DNA of 64,000 bases. It comes from Acidovorax_G lacteus. GTDB lineage: Bacteria > Pseudomonadota > Gammaproteobacteria > Burkholderiales > Burkholderiaceae_C. Below are positions 28,192 through 37,187 of the stretch, one piece after another (the stretch's first letter is position 1; every line of letters starts with the position of its first letter). The notes beneath the pieces were generated by a model. It searched no databases and had not been told where the DNA came from. It saw only the letters and a program-made list of their open reading frames with translations. Location: NCBI RefSeq assembly GCF_039540375.1, contig NZ_BAABEX010000003.1:112157-176156 (forward strand). Reading direction: 5' to 3'. A program made the translations under genes and the position numbers.

Positions 28192-28647
28192 TCAGCCCAG
28201 GCCTGTGACCTGGCGCAGAAACTTCTGGAAATCGTCCTGGCGCCGTCCGTAGAGGCTGCCGTAGTGCTCCTGCTCGCGCAGACGCTGTGCCGCCTGCACG
28301 GCCTGCAGGGCCTCGGTCAGCCAGGGCTCGAAACGGTCACACACGAGCGGAATCGACAACCAGGCCGACCACAGGCACTCGGCCTCCGCCAAGCGGTACA
28401 CGCGCGCACCGGAACCCACCTGCTCGGCCAGTTCGGCCACAGGTGGCCCAATGGTGATCCCCCAGCCGTCGGGCGTCTGCCAAGGCAAGGCCCGCGCCGT
28501 GGGCCGCCAGAGCACATACATCCACTGTTCAGGGTAGCGGGTGCCGCGGTCGCCTTCCCACTCGATGCGCGTTTCACACAAACGGATGCTGGCGGTGCAC
28601 CAGCAGCCGGGCTCCCAGTGGGACAGTTCTTGCAGGGCGGAAGTCAT
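28192..28647 (-). CDS. Hypothetical protein
   Basis: The 151-residue product is soluble and tryptophan-rich (HWEPGCWC, EWEGDRG, QWMYVLWRP), with a helical C-terminal part (ALQAVQAAQRLREQEHYGSLYG). There is no signal peptide, TM segment or motif I recognise. It is convergent with the IPTL-CTERM gene, eight bases apart. The W-rich pattern and normal codon use suggest a real, lineage-specific protein. Confidence 0.55.
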   Translation of the reverse strand: MTSALQELSHWEPGCWCTASIRLCETRIEWEGDRGTRYPEQWMYVLWRPTARALPWQTPDGWGITIGPPVAELAEQVGSGARVYRLAEAECLWSAWLSIPLVCDRFEPWLTEALQAVQAAQRLREQEHYGSLYGRRQDDFQKFLRQVTGLG

Positions 28648-29011
28648 GGGCGTACCCGATCAAACGGCGGTCGCGCGCATTGTTCCACAGCGTCCACCCC
28701 CCACTCGGCATGCGCCGGTCGCCCAGCACGGCGGCTCCGGGTCCCGCCACAACATCCCCCACCCCTCTCCACCGCACGGGTTACCAGCACAGCACGCTCT
28801 TGATCTTGCTCAAGGCTTGTGTCTGTGCGGCACTGTCCTGTCATCCTGGCGCAAGTTCGGTCCGGATAATCCAGAACGGTAGGCGACGAGGAGGTGCGTG
28901 CGGCACTCCAGGCCCGCGACGCGGGCACAAGTCCCTCCGCCCATGGCCGGGCAAGCGCTTGGCCCCGTCGGCTGTCGCACCGGCCTGTCTGCTCCATACC
29001 CTCGCTCCTGC
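28648..29011. other. Divergent intergenic region (364 bp)
   Basis: The region separates the minus-strand hypothetical gene from the chemoreceptor. No gene or convincing sigma-28 promoter was found, although the final 150 bases are AT-richer and probably carry the chemoreceptor promoter. Confidence 0.35.
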
Positions 29012-30994
29012 ATGTTCGCTCAACTGAAAATCGGCTCCCGACTGTCCCTGGCGTTTGCCATTGTTCTCACGCTGTCCCTGTGCATGACGGGACTGAGCAT
29101 CTGGCGGCTGGAAGGTCTCAAGAGCGCGATCGTGCAGCTCAGCGAAGTGGACATGGAAGAAGCGCAGCTGGCCCAGCAGTGGCGCTCGGCCATCGACCTG
29201 AACTGGGTGCGTGCCTCTGCGGCGCTGAAGTCTTCCGATGCGGGACAGATCCAGCAACTCAATGCCGACATGGCCGAAACCTCGCGTGGGGCCTCCGAGC
29301 TGCAAAAGAAGCTCGAAGCGCTGGCACTGGACGCCCAGAGCAAAGCCTTGCTGGCCGATGTGGCCGTGCGGCGCAAAGCCTATGTAGACGCCCGGGCCGG
29401 ACTGCTGGAGCGCAAGAAGTCCGGGGCCGACGTTGCGGCGGCGGTGGACAGCGACCTGAAGCCGCTGGCAACCGCCTACATCGCAGCCCTGACAGCGGTG
29501 AGCGAGCACGCGCACCGCCAGGCCGACCAATACGCCCAGGAAACGCGCGACCAGGCCACGCTGAGCGAAGCCATGCTGGTGGTGGGCGCCGCGCTGTCGG
29601 TGCTGCTGGGCGCCGTGTTCGCGCTGTGGGTCACCCGCTCGATCACACGGCCGGTGTCAGAAGCCGTGCGCCTCGCGCAGGCCATCCGCTCGGGCAACCT
29701 GGTGCACTCGATCGAACCGCGCGGCCAGGACGAAATGGCCGAACTCGTGACCGCACTCAATGGCATGCAGGACCACCTCGCGCAGATCGTGCGTCAGGTC
29801 CGCGATGGAGCAGAGTCGGTGGCCACGGCTTCGCAGGAGATCTCGCAGGGCAACCACGACCTGTCGGCGCGTACGGAGCAGCAGGCCACGGCGCTGGAGC
29901 AGACGGCGGCCTCCATGGAGGAGCTCAACAGCACCGTCCGGCAGAACGCCGACAACGCCCGCAGCGCCAACCAGTTGGCCGTCCAGGCTTCCACAGTGGC
30001 CGAGAGCGGAGGATCGGTGGTGGCGGAGGTGGTGCACACCATGCGGGACATCCAGGCCAGCAGCCAGAAAGTTGCAGACATCATTGGCGTGATCGATTCG
30101 ATCGCGTTCCAGACCAACATCCTGGCACTCAACGCGGCGGTCGAGGCCGCCCGCGCGGGCGAGCAAGGGCGTGGATTTGCCGTCGTGGCGGGCGAGGTTC
30201 GCTCACTTGCGCAACGCAGCGCCGAATCGGCCCGCGAGATCAAAAGCCTCATCACCGCCAGCGTTGAACGCGTGGAGCAAGGCAGCACGCTGGCCGACAA
30301 GGCCGGGCACACCATGCATGAGGTGGTGCTGGCCATCCGCCGCGTGACCGACCTCATGGGAGAGATCAGCGCGGCCAGCCAGGAGCAAAGCCAGGGGGTG
30401 GGTCAGGTGGGCACAGCGGTCGCACAGATGGACCAGGCCACCCAGCAAAACGCCGCACTGGTCGAGGAAATGGCAGCCGCCGCCAGCAGCCTGCACACCC
30501 AGGCCCAGGAGCTGGTGCAGACCGTGGCGGTCTTCCAGCTCTCCCCCGAAGCCTCGCAGGCACAGCGGCCGCAGTTTGCGGCGGTACCGCGCGCCGCTGC
30601 GCACGGACCTCGCGCGCTGGCGGCCCCCGCACCCGCTCTGCAGGGCATCAACCTGGACTCGGCCATCGAGGCCCATGCGCAATGGCGCGCCAAACTGCGC
30701 CAGGCCGCACAACGCCATGAACAGCTCGACGCAGACACGATTGGGCGCGACGACTGCTGCGCACTGGGCCAATGGCTGCACGGAGCGGGACAGTCGCGCT
30801 ACGGCCGTCGTCCCGCGTTCGTGGCATTGGTGGAGCGGCACCAGGAATTCCACCGCTGCGCGGGCCAGGTCGCCCAGCTCATCAACCGCGGCGCTTACCA
30901 GGAGGCACAGGACGCGCTGCTGGGCAACACGGCGTTCTCCCGCGCTTCCAGCGAAGTGGGCGCTGCCATTGTGCGGCTGCGCAACGAAGCCTGA
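29012..30994 (+). CDS. Methyl-accepting chemotaxis protein with C-terminal CZB domain
   Basis: The start at MFAQLKIGSRLSLAFAIVL matches the usual chemoreceptor N-terminus; the longer frame adds unrelated residues. The 660-residue protein has TM1 near residues 10-32, a periplasmic four-helix-bundle domain, TM2 near 190-212, a HAMP domain, and the signalling hairpin with conserved FQTNILALNAAVEAARAGE and FAVVAGEVRSLAQRSAESA. At the C-terminus is a CZB domain with DDCCALGQWLHGAG (zinc-ligand Cys583) and the usual histidines. Such receptors drive CheA, and the CZB domain senses zinc or hypochlorite-type oxidants. The signal is unknown. Confidence 0.93.
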   Translation: MFAQLKIGSRLSLAFAIVLTLSLCMTGLSIWRLEGLKSAIVQLSEVDMEEAQLAQQWRSAIDLNWVRASAALKSSDAGQIQQLNADMAETSRGASELQKKLEALALDAQSKALLADVAVRRKAYVDARAGLLERKKSGADVAAAVDSDLKPLATAYIAALTAVSEHAHRQADQYAQETRDQATLSEAMLVVGAALSVLLGAVFALWVTRSITRPVSEAVRLAQAIRSGNLVHSIEPRGQDEMAELVTALNGMQDHLAQIVRQVRDGAESVATASQEISQGNHDLSARTEQQATALEQTAASMEELNSTVRQNADNARSANQLAVQASTVAESGGSVVAEVVHTMRDIQASSQKVADIIGVIDSIAFQTNILALNAAVEAARAGEQGRGFAVVAGEVRSLAQRSAESAREIKSLITASVERVEQGSTLADKAGHTMHEVVLAIRRVTDLMGEISAASQEQSQGVGQVGTAVAQMDQATQQNAALVEEMAAAASSLHTQAQELVQTVAVFQLSPEASQAQRPQFAAVPRAAAHGPRALAAPAPALQGINLDSAIEAHAQWRAKLRQAAQRHEQLDADTIGRDDCCALGQWLHGAGQSRYGRRPAFVALVERHQEFHRCAGQVAQLINRGAYQEAQDALLGNTAFSRASSEVGAAIVRLRNEA

Positions 30995-31151
30995 GCCGGG
31001 ACGGCCCGCGCCACGCTGCGGGCCGTGCATATCCCTGACGGACGGCGGGGCATAAGCAACCAACGAACTCGTATTTGCGGCGCGGCGGTGGCTGTGCCAG
31101 CATCGCGGCTCACGCGGGCGCTGTGGCCTGCGCCCCACGAGGAGATCCCCG

Positions 31152-31460
31152 ATGAAATCGACCACCCTGGCCCTGCTGGCGGCGCTGATTGCGGCCCCGG
31201 GTCTGGCTTCTGCCCAGGCCGTAGACCCGCTGCAGGTGCGCAGCTGGGCTGCCGCCTGCGCCAACTGCCATGGCACCAATGGCCGGGCCCAGCCGGGCAT
31301 GCCCAGCCTGGCCGGTATGCCGCGCGACGAGCTGCTGCGCAGCATGCTCGAATACAAGAACGGCGTGCGCCCGGCCACCATCATGCACCAGCTCGCCAAG
31401 GGCTACACCGACGAACAGCTGGCCGCCCTGGCCGGCTACTTTGCGGCGCTGCCGCGCTGA
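31152..31460 (+). CDS. fccA: Class I c-type cytochrome, FccA-like subunit of flavocytochrome c sulfide dehydrogenase
   Basis: This 102-residue protein has a signal peptide cleaved after ASA (about residue 21) and a single haem site CANCH (Cys36, Cys39, His40), with a Met ligand likely in the GMPSLAGM segment. It ends 11 bases before the flavoprotein gene. In this arrangement the cytochrome accepts electrons from the FAD subunit during periplasmic sulfide oxidation. Length and gene pairing fit a monohaem FccA/SoxE-type protein. Confidence 0.82.
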   Translation: MKSTTLALLAALIAAPGLASAQAVDPLQVRSWAAACANCHGTNGRAQPGMPSLAGMPRDELLRSMLEYKNGVRPATIMHQLAKGYTDEQLAALAGYFAALPR

Positions 31461-31471
31461 GGAGCCCCGCC

Positions 31472-32743
31472 ATGCAACGACGACATTTCCTCTCGGCCAG
31501 TGCGGCACTGGGCATTGCCGGTCTGGGCACGGGCTGCGCCAGCGTGGGAGGTGCACGCCCCAAGGTGGTGGTGGTGGGCGGCGGCTACGCCGGTGCCACG
31601 GCCGCCAAGTACCTGCGCATGTGGTCCGACCAGTCGATTGACGTGACCCTGGTCGAACCCAATCCGGCGTTCGTGTCCTGCCCCCTTTCCAACCTGGTGC
31701 TGCAGGGCTCCAAGACGCTGGCCGACGTCACCACGCCCTACGACAACCTGAGCCGCCGCCACGGCGTGGTGCGCGTGCAAGACCGCGTGACCGCCATCGA
31801 TCCGACCAAGCGCGTGGTGCGCCTCGCCGGGGGCAGCGAGCTGCCCTACGACCGCGTCATCGTGTCGCCCGGCATTGATTTCCAGTGGGAGAGCCTGCCG
31901 GGCCTGCAGGACCCAGCCGCGCGCGAGCAGGTGCTGCACGCCTGGAAGGCAGGCCCGCAGACCGTGGCGCTGCGCAAACAGCTTGAAGCCATGCCCGACG
32001 GCGGCGTGTTTGCCATGAGCATTCCGCTCGCACCCTACCGCTGCCCGCCCGGCCCCTACGAGCGCGCGTCGCTCGTGGCCGCGTACTTTGCCAAGGCCAA
32101 GCCGCGCAGCAAGGTGCTGATTCTGGACGCCAACGACGACGTGACCTCCAAGGGGGCGTTGTTCAAGAAAGTATGGGCCGAGCGCTACAAGGGCATCGTC
32201 GAGTACCGCCCCAAGCACCGCGTGGTCGACGTGGACGTGGCCACCAAGACGCTCAAGTTCGAGTTCAACGACGACCTGCGCGCCCAGGTGCTCAACGTCA
32301 TCCCGTCGCAGCGCGCGGGCGACGTGGCCGTACAGGCAGGCCTGGCCACCGCCAACAAACGCTGGTGCGAGGTGGACTTCCTCACGTTCGAGTCCAAGGC
32401 CCTGCCGGGCGTGCACGTGATTGGCGATTCCATCCAGCTTGCCCCGGGCATGCCCAAGTCGGGCCACATGGCCAACCAGCACGGCAAGACGGTGGCTGCT
32501 GCCGTGGTGGCGCTGCTGGCGGGCCGCGCGCCCAACACGCAGCCCATCTACAACAACACCTGCTACAGCTTCGTGGCCGAAAACGAGGTGGTGCACGTGG
32601 CCAGCGTGCATGTGTACGACGCCGAGAAAAAGACCATGGTCACCGTGCCGGGCTCGGGCGGGCTGTCGCCTGCGCCGAGCGAACTCGAAGCCCTGTACGC
32701 CCATGCGTGGGCGCGCAACATCTGGGCCGATTCGTTGGCCTGA
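31472..32743 (+). CDS. fccB: Flavocytochrome c sulfide dehydrogenase, flavin subunit (FccB/SoxF)
   Basis: From MQRRHFLSASAALGIAG the protein has 423 residues with a twin-arginine signal and a good ribosome site (GAGGAG). The FAD-binding GGGYAG motif follows near residue 36. Three cysteines are positioned as in sulfide dehydrogenases: Cys70 in FVSCPLSNLV, Cys191 in YRCPPGPYERAS and Cys364 in NNTCYSFV; the latter two fit the redox-active disulfide of this family. It oxidises sulfide or a thiol sulfur carrier in the periplasm and passes electrons to the upstream cytochrome. A strong terminator follows. Confidence 0.9.
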   Translation: MQRRHFLSASAALGIAGLGTGCASVGGARPKVVVVGGGYAGATAAKYLRMWSDQSIDVTLVEPNPAFVSCPLSNLVLQGSKTLADVTTPYDNLSRRHGVVRVQDRVTAIDPTKRVVRLAGGSELPYDRVIVSPGIDFQWESLPGLQDPAAREQVLHAWKAGPQTVALRKQLEAMPDGGVFAMSIPLAPYRCPPGPYERASLVAAYFAKAKPRSKVLILDANDDVTSKGALFKKVWAERYKGIVEYRPKHRVVDVDVATKTLKFEFNDDLRAQVLNVIPSQRAGDVAVQAGLATANKRWCEVDFLTFESKALPGVHVIGDSIQLAPGMPKSGHMANQHGKTVAAAVVALLAGRAPNTQPIYNNTCYSFVAENEVVHVASVHVYDAEKKTMVTVPGSGGLSPAPSELEALYAHAWARNIWADSLA

Positions 32744-32784
32744 AGCGTCCACGGCCTGCGCATGCAGGTCGCGGTATCGCCTGC

Positions 32785-32813
32785 AAAGCCCGCCCACCGG
32801 CGGGCTTTTTTTT
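32785..32813 (+). terminator. Rho-independent terminator after fccB
   Basis: Ten-base arms AAAGCCCGCC and GGCGGGCTTT around CACC, ending in a run of nine T. It is the clearest intrinsic terminator in the window and isolates fccAB from the convergent transporter gene. Confidence 0.92.
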
Positions 32814-32832
32814 GTGCCCCCCGGGGCCCCGC

Positions 32833-33897
32833 TTACAGCGGCCAGCCCCGCGCCCGGGCCACCGCGCGGCCCACGCCCACACCGGCCGCCATGGCCAGCA
32901 GGGCGATCAGCGAGGAGGTGGCCCCCAGCGCCATGCCGCTGAGCCCATGGCCCACGGTACAACCGCCGGCCAGCACGGCACCAAAGCCCATCAGTACGGC
33001 GCCCAGCAGATTGGCCCCCACGCGATGCTCGTGGCCATAGCCTTGCCAGGCCCATTGCCGAGCGGCCACAGCGGCCAGCAAGGCGCCCAGCACGGTGGCG
33101 GGCAGCAGGCCTGCATCGAAGCCCCAGGGCGGGTGGAACTCGGCCTGCAACTGTGCGCGGATCAGCCACTCGGCCGCAGGTGCGCTGTAGTTGAGGCTTT
33201 GCACCGCCACCGGGTCGAAGGAAGCGCTGGCCACCCAAGCCGTCCAGCCCCAGCCTGCAGCCACCATGGCGCCTGCCAACGCAGCCGCGGCCACAGCACC
33301 GCGCTGCAGGCGTGCCGGTTCACGCCGCAGCAGCCACACCGCCAGCACCAGCAACCCCAGGCCCAGCGCCCAGCCCCAGCCGGTGCCGGTCGCCGTGAGG
33401 CGGCCCAGGTCACGCAACGGCCCGGGGTCGATGCGCCACGCATCGGCCACCCATTGGCGCGGCGCCGACAAGGCCCCGGTCAGCGTGGCCTGCACCACCA
33501 CACCAAACACCAGCACGCTGACCAGTGCGCGCAGGTTGCCGCTGCCTGCCAGTACCAGCAGCCGTGCAGGGCAACCTCGCGTGAACACCATGCCCATGCC
33601 GAAGAGCGCCCCGCCTACGATCACCCCCGACAGGCTGGCCGGCGCCCCCACCAGGCGCGACTGCGCTGGCTGTAGCCAACCAGCCGCCACCAGCGCCTGC
33701 ACGCCCAGGCAGGCCACCGCCAGGGCCACCAGCCACACCCCGGTGCGTGCGCCCCACTCGCGTTGCCAGCATTCCAGCAGCGCCGCGCGTGTGCACAGCC
33801 CGCTGCGTTGCACGGCCGCGCCAAACAACAGCCCTGCGAAGGCCGCGCCTGCCATCAGCAGACTGCCCGTGCCAAAGCGGTCGATCCAGAGTCCCAT
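32833..33897 (-). CDS. YeeE/YedE (TsuA-like) sulfur-compound transporter
   Basis: The 354-residue membrane protein starts at MGLWIDRFGTG and has about nine hydrophobic segments. The three conserved cysteines of the family are visible: RSGLCTRAALLE, FTRGCPARLL and GGCTVGHGLSG. In characterised TsuA these cysteines carry thiosulfate across the inner membrane. Divergent soxYZ and convergent fccAB support a role in sulfur-compound uptake or export. The upstream extension of the frame has no membrane-protein features. Confidence 0.88.
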   Translation of the reverse strand: MGLWIDRFGTGSLLMAGAAFAGLLFGAAVQRSGLCTRAALLECWQREWGARTGVWLVALAVACLGVQALVAAGWLQPAQSRLVGAPASLSGVIVGGALFGMGMVFTRGCPARLLVLAGSGNLRALVSVLVFGVVVQATLTGALSAPRQWVADAWRIDPGPLRDLGRLTATGTGWGWALGLGLLVLAVWLLRREPARLQRGAVAAAALAGAMVAAGWGWTAWVASASFDPVAVQSLNYSAPAAEWLIRAQLQAEFHPPWGFDAGLLPATVLGALLAAVAARQWAWQGYGHEHRVGANLLGAVLMGFGAVLAGGCTVGHGLSGMALGATSSLIALLAMAAGVGVGRAVARARGWPL

Positions 33898-34048
33898 GTC
33901 CACGGTTGTGCTCCTGCATGCGCCGCACCAGCCCTGGGTGCGGAGAAGCCGGTATTGTGGCGGCACGGATGTCCCTTCCGCCCCACGGGCCGCCAGAGCT
34001 TGCGACAATCACGCACCTACCGCAGAACCTGTCAACACCTCGACCCGC

Positions 34049-34504
34049 ATGCATTCGCCCTCCCGACGCAACACCCTGCGCCAGACGGCCGCTCTGGCCA
34101 CCCTGCTCGCCACGGCGGGGGTGGCGCCCTGGGCCCATGCCAATCCGCGCAACGCCTTTGACACCAAATCCGTGCCCGACGCCGTCAAGGCGCTGGGCGG
34201 AGGTGCCCTGGCGTCGCACGCGGGCGTGACGCTGCAGGCCCCGGACATTGCCGACAACGGCGCCGCCGTGCAGGTGACGCTGGCCTGCAACCTGCCCGGG
34301 GTGCGCCGCCTGCTGCTGCTGGTGGAAAAAAACCCCGCGGCCTTGGTCGCATCTTTTGCCGTCACCGAATCCATCGAGCCCAGCCTGACGCTGCGCACCA
34401 AGATGGGCGAAACCTCCGACGTGTACGCCGTGGCCCTGATGGCCGACGGGCGCGCGCTGTTCGCCAAGCGCGAAGTGCGCGTCATCCAGGGCGGCTGCGG
34501 CTGA
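34049..34504 (+). CDS. soxY: Sulfur carrier protein SoxY
   Basis: The 151-residue protein has a twin-arginine-like signal (SRRNTLRQTAALATLLATAGVAPWAHA), a body typical of SoxY, and the carrier C-terminus ending GGCG, with the sulfur-bearing cysteine at position 150 of 151. SoxY forms a heterodimer with SoxZ and carries pathway intermediates on that cysteine in the periplasm. soxZ follows after 19 bases. No soxXA, soxB or soxCD is in the window. Confidence 0.93.
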   Translation: MHSPSRRNTLRQTAALATLLATAGVAPWAHANPRNAFDTKSVPDAVKALGGGALASHAGVTLQAPDIADNGAAVQVTLACNLPGVRRLLLLVEKNPAALVASFAVTESIEPSLTLRTKMGETSDVYAVALMADGRALFAKREVRVIQGGCG

Positions 34505-34523
34505 GCAGACAGGAGTTCACACC

Positions 34524-34841
34524 TTGACCGAAGCCACCCGAATCCGCGCGCAACTGCAGGGCGACAAGGCCCAGGTGCGCATCCTCATGGCCCACGAGAT
34601 GGAATCCGGCCAGCGCCGCGATGCATCGGGCAAAGTCGTGCCCGCCTGGTACATCCAGGAAGTGACTGTGACGCACAACGGCCGCACCTTGCTCAGCGCC
34701 GACTGGGGCCCGGCCGTCTCCAAGAGTCCGTACCTGCAGTTCATGCTCAAGGGCGCCAAGGTGGGCGACCGCATCGGTGTGAGCTGGAAAGACAACCGCG
34801 GCGCCACCCGCAGCGATGAAGCGGGCGTGCTGATCGCCTGA
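34524..34841 (+). CDS. soxZ: Thiosulfate oxidation carrier subunit SoxZ
   Basis: The 105-residue protein starts with TTG, supported by AGGAG nine bases upstream. It shows the conserved SoxZ pattern: RILMAHEMESGQRRD, ASGKVVPAWYIQEV and the C-terminal VSWKDNRGATRSDEA. It has no signal peptide, as usual, because it is co-exported with SoxY. Together they form the sulfur carrier complex. Confidence 0.94.
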   Translation: MTEATRIRAQLQGDKAQVRILMAHEMESGQRRDASGKVVPAWYIQEVTVTHNGRTLLSADWGPAVSKSPYLQFMLKGAKVGDRIGVSWKDNRGATRSDEAGVLIA

Positions 34842-34909
34842 CCCGATCGACCCGCCTTGCCCTGTGGCAAGGCTTGTAGCCTGCCGCAGTCGCACGGCGG
34901 GCGGCCCCC

Positions 34910-35329
34910 TCAGCGGTAGCTGGTGAGGTGGATGTTGGTCTCCGTGCCGCGAATGCCGCTGATCAACCGGATGCGCTCTAGCACATCCGACAGCTGACGC
35001 ATGGACGACGCCTCGATCTCGGCCAGCAGATCCCACCGGCCGTTGGTGTCATGCAGCGACACCACGCCCGGCTCGCCCAGCAGGCTCGCAATCACCTGCC
35101 GGGTGGTGTTCCCCTCCACCTGCACGCCCATCCAGGCGCGGATGGTGTCGGGCTCGTGCTCGGGGCGCAGGCGCACCGTGTAGCCCAGGATGACCTGCTG
35201 GTCTTCGAGCTTTCGCAGGCGGTTGTTGACCGTGCCGCGTGAGACACCCAGCTTGTGCGCCAGATCGGCAATGTTCAGCCGCGCGTTCTGCCGCAGCAGC
35301 GCAATCAGTTGCTGGTCCAAGTCGTCCAT
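34910..35329 (-). CDS. Lrp/AsnC family transcriptional regulator
   Basis: The 139-residue protein has the AsnC-type helix-turn-helix (DQQLIALLRQNARLNIADLAHKLGVSRGTVNNRLRKLE) followed by the ligand-binding RAM domain. It is divergent from the ornithine cyclodeaminase gene with 136 bases between the starts, so an amino-acid-responsive regulator of that gene (ornithine or arginine) is the natural inference. The intergenic DNA contains TGTCAGC...TGTCA-like repeats and a TTGACA hexamer. Confidence 0.9.
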   Translation of the reverse strand: MDDLDQQLIALLRQNARLNIADLAHKLGVSRGTVNNRLRKLEDQQVILGYTVRLRPEHEPDTIRAWMGVQVEGNTTRQVIASLLGEPGVVSLHDTNGRWDLLAEIEASSMRQLSDVLERIRLISGIRGTETNIHLTSYR

Positions 35330-35402
35330 GCACTAAATTGTCAGCGCTAGCTGTCAAAACGTCAAAAAATCGGCGGTTACGCCAAGTTTTTGCCGCTGTG
35401 CA

Positions 35403-35408
35403 TTGACA
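35403..35408 (+). promoter_or_regulatory. Possible -35 element of the ornithine cyclodeaminase promoter
   Basis: TTGACA lies about 60 bases upstream of the start codon, in the divergent region shared with the Lrp gene. The matching -10 is poor, so activation by the regulator may be needed. Confidence 0.35.
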
Positions 35409-35465
35409 CGGACTGTCCCGACACTTCTCCGAAAGCCCCTTCCAGAAGTTTTTTGGAGACACACC

Positions 35466-36644
35466 ATGCGCCATCCCACCCCCTGGACCCATCCGCTGTA
35501 CTTGAGCGTACCCGCCGCTGTCGCACTGGTGCAAGAACGCGGAGTTCCCGCCGTGTTGGCCGGTCTGGCACGCTACATCGAAGACGACTTCGTGCGCTGG
35601 AACGACTTTGACAAAACCGCCCGCGTGGCCCACCACACGCGTGACGGCGTGATCGAACTCATGCCGGTAGGCGATAGCGCCCGGTATGCGTTCAAGTACG
35701 TGAATGGACACCCGCGGAACACGGCCCTGGGTCTGTCCACCGTCATGGCGTTTGGTGTGCTGGCCGACGTGGCTACCGGCGCGCCGCTGTTGCTCAGCGA
35801 GCTCACGCTCACCACCGCACTGCGTACGGCGGCGACATCGGCCTTGGCCGCGCGCACCCTGGCGCGCCCTGGCAGCCGGGTGATGGCGTTGATCGGCAAC
35901 GGCGCGCAAAGCGAGTTCCAGGCGCTGGCTTTCCAGCACCTGGTGGGTATCGACACCGTGCGGCTGTTCGACATCGACCCCGCAGCCACCGCCAAGCTGG
36001 CCACCAACCTGAAGAGTTCAGGCCTGCAGGTGCAGGTGTGCGCGAGCACCCGCGACGCTGTGCAGGGTTCCGACATCGTGACCACGGCCACGGCCGACAA
36101 GGCCCATGCCACCATCCTGACGGACGACATGCTCGCGCCGGGCATGCACATCAACGCCGTGGGTGGCGACTGCCCGGGCAAGACCGAGTTGGATGCCGCC
36201 GTGCTGCTGGCCGCCAAGGTGTTCGTGGAATACGCGCCGCAAACACGGATCGAGGGCGACATCCAGCAAATGCCCGCCGACTTCGCCGTGACCGAGCTGT
36301 GGCAGGTGCTGACCGGACAGTCCCGAGGCCGCGACCATGCCGCGCAGATCACCGTGTTCGACTCGGTGGGCTTTGCGCTGGAGGACTATGCAGCGTTGCG
36401 TTATCTGTACGACGCAGCCCTGGAGAGCCATACCGGCGAGCGGCTGGCGCTGATTCCGCAACTGGGCGACCCCAAGAACCTGTTTGGCCTGCTTGCCGAT
36501 GCCCCCGGGATGGGCACGAGCCAAGCCCCCGCCAGCGGCCGCTGGCCAGTGGAGGCACAACCGCACGACGGCCGCCATGCGCGCAATGGTGAACACCGCG
36601 CCCCACAACGCCTGCGGGAACCGTCTGCACACGAGCCCCTGTGA
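35466..36644 (+). CDS. Ornithine cyclodeaminase, with C-terminal extension
   Basis: The start at MRHPTPWTHPLYLSV has GGAGAC just upstream. The protein matches the ornithine cyclodeaminase/mu-crystallin family: ARYIEDDFVRWNDFDKTARVA (substrate/active-site region), LIGNGAQSEFQALAF (NAD-binding GNGAQSEF), and GGDCPGKTELD. The enzyme converts L-ornithine to L-proline and ammonia with NAD+. Family members end near residue 350; here a further 40 or so Arg/Pro/His-rich residues follow, with low-complexity composition, as if the original stop was lost. Confidence 0.92.
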   Translation: MRHPTPWTHPLYLSVPAAVALVQERGVPAVLAGLARYIEDDFVRWNDFDKTARVAHHTRDGVIELMPVGDSARYAFKYVNGHPRNTALGLSTVMAFGVLADVATGAPLLLSELTLTTALRTAATSALAARTLARPGSRVMALIGNGAQSEFQALAFQHLVGIDTVRLFDIDPAATAKLATNLKSSGLQVQVCASTRDAVQGSDIVTTATADKAHATILTDDMLAPGMHINAVGGDCPGKTELDAAVLLAAKVFVEYAPQTRIEGDIQQMPADFAVTELWQVLTGQSRGRDHAAQITVFDSVGFALEDYAALRYLYDAALESHTGERLALIPQLGDPKNLFGLLADAPGMGTSQAPASGRWPVEAQPHDGRHARNGEHRAPQRLREPSAHEPL

Positions 36645-36842
36645 GCCAATGCGGCCACCGGCGCCAGCGGCCAGACGGGTCGTGCGCTGGCGGCGCCAGG
36701 GGTACGGTTCGGCCACGCCGAAGGCACCGTCCAGCCAGACGACAGATCGCCCGACACGCTACGCAACGCCCCGGGGCATGACGGGTCGGCGTGCGTCGCA
36801 CTCAAGGTGCGCGCCACACAGGACACATACAATCACCGGACC

Positions 36843-37187
36843 ATGCGTCGCGGCCTCATCGCAATCTTTGCACTGCACTTTCTCGTGAATGTGGTGTTTT
36901 TTGCGTTCGGTAAGATTGAGACTGCGAAAGCGTGGCAGCCCGCACAAGTGGCTGCATCCCTGCTGGAGCCGTCCGAGCCCGCCCATGAAGACGACCTGCT
37001 CGGACACGCCCACGATCATGGCTTGACCGATACACAGCCAGAGTTGCCCGAATGGCTGCATCTGAACCTGGGGCCTTTCACATCGGCTTGTGATGTAGCC
37101 CCCCCAGTGGCTGCGCTTCGTCACCCAGCGGCATCGCCCCCTCTCGAAGGGCTGCAGCGCCCACCTCGGGCGAGCGCGCAAGCGTAA
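36843..37187 (+). CDS. Small exported or membrane-anchored hypothetical protein with His/Asp-rich segment
   Basis: From MRRGLIAIFALHFLVNVVFF the product is 114 residues: an N-terminal hydrophobic segment that could be a signal or anchor, then HEDDLLGHAHDHG, which could bind metal, and a Pro/Arg-rich tail. The layout faintly recalls CzcI-like small periplasmic proteins of metal-efflux loci, but similarity is too weak to name it. The downstream CorC-type gene is 479 bases away. A real gene is plausible, not certain. Confidence 0.4.
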   Translation: MRRGLIAIFALHFLVNVVFFAFGKIETAKAWQPAQVAASLLEPSEPAHEDDLLGHAHDHGLTDTQPELPEWLHLNLGPFTSACDVAPPVAALRHPAASPPLEGLQRPPRASAQA

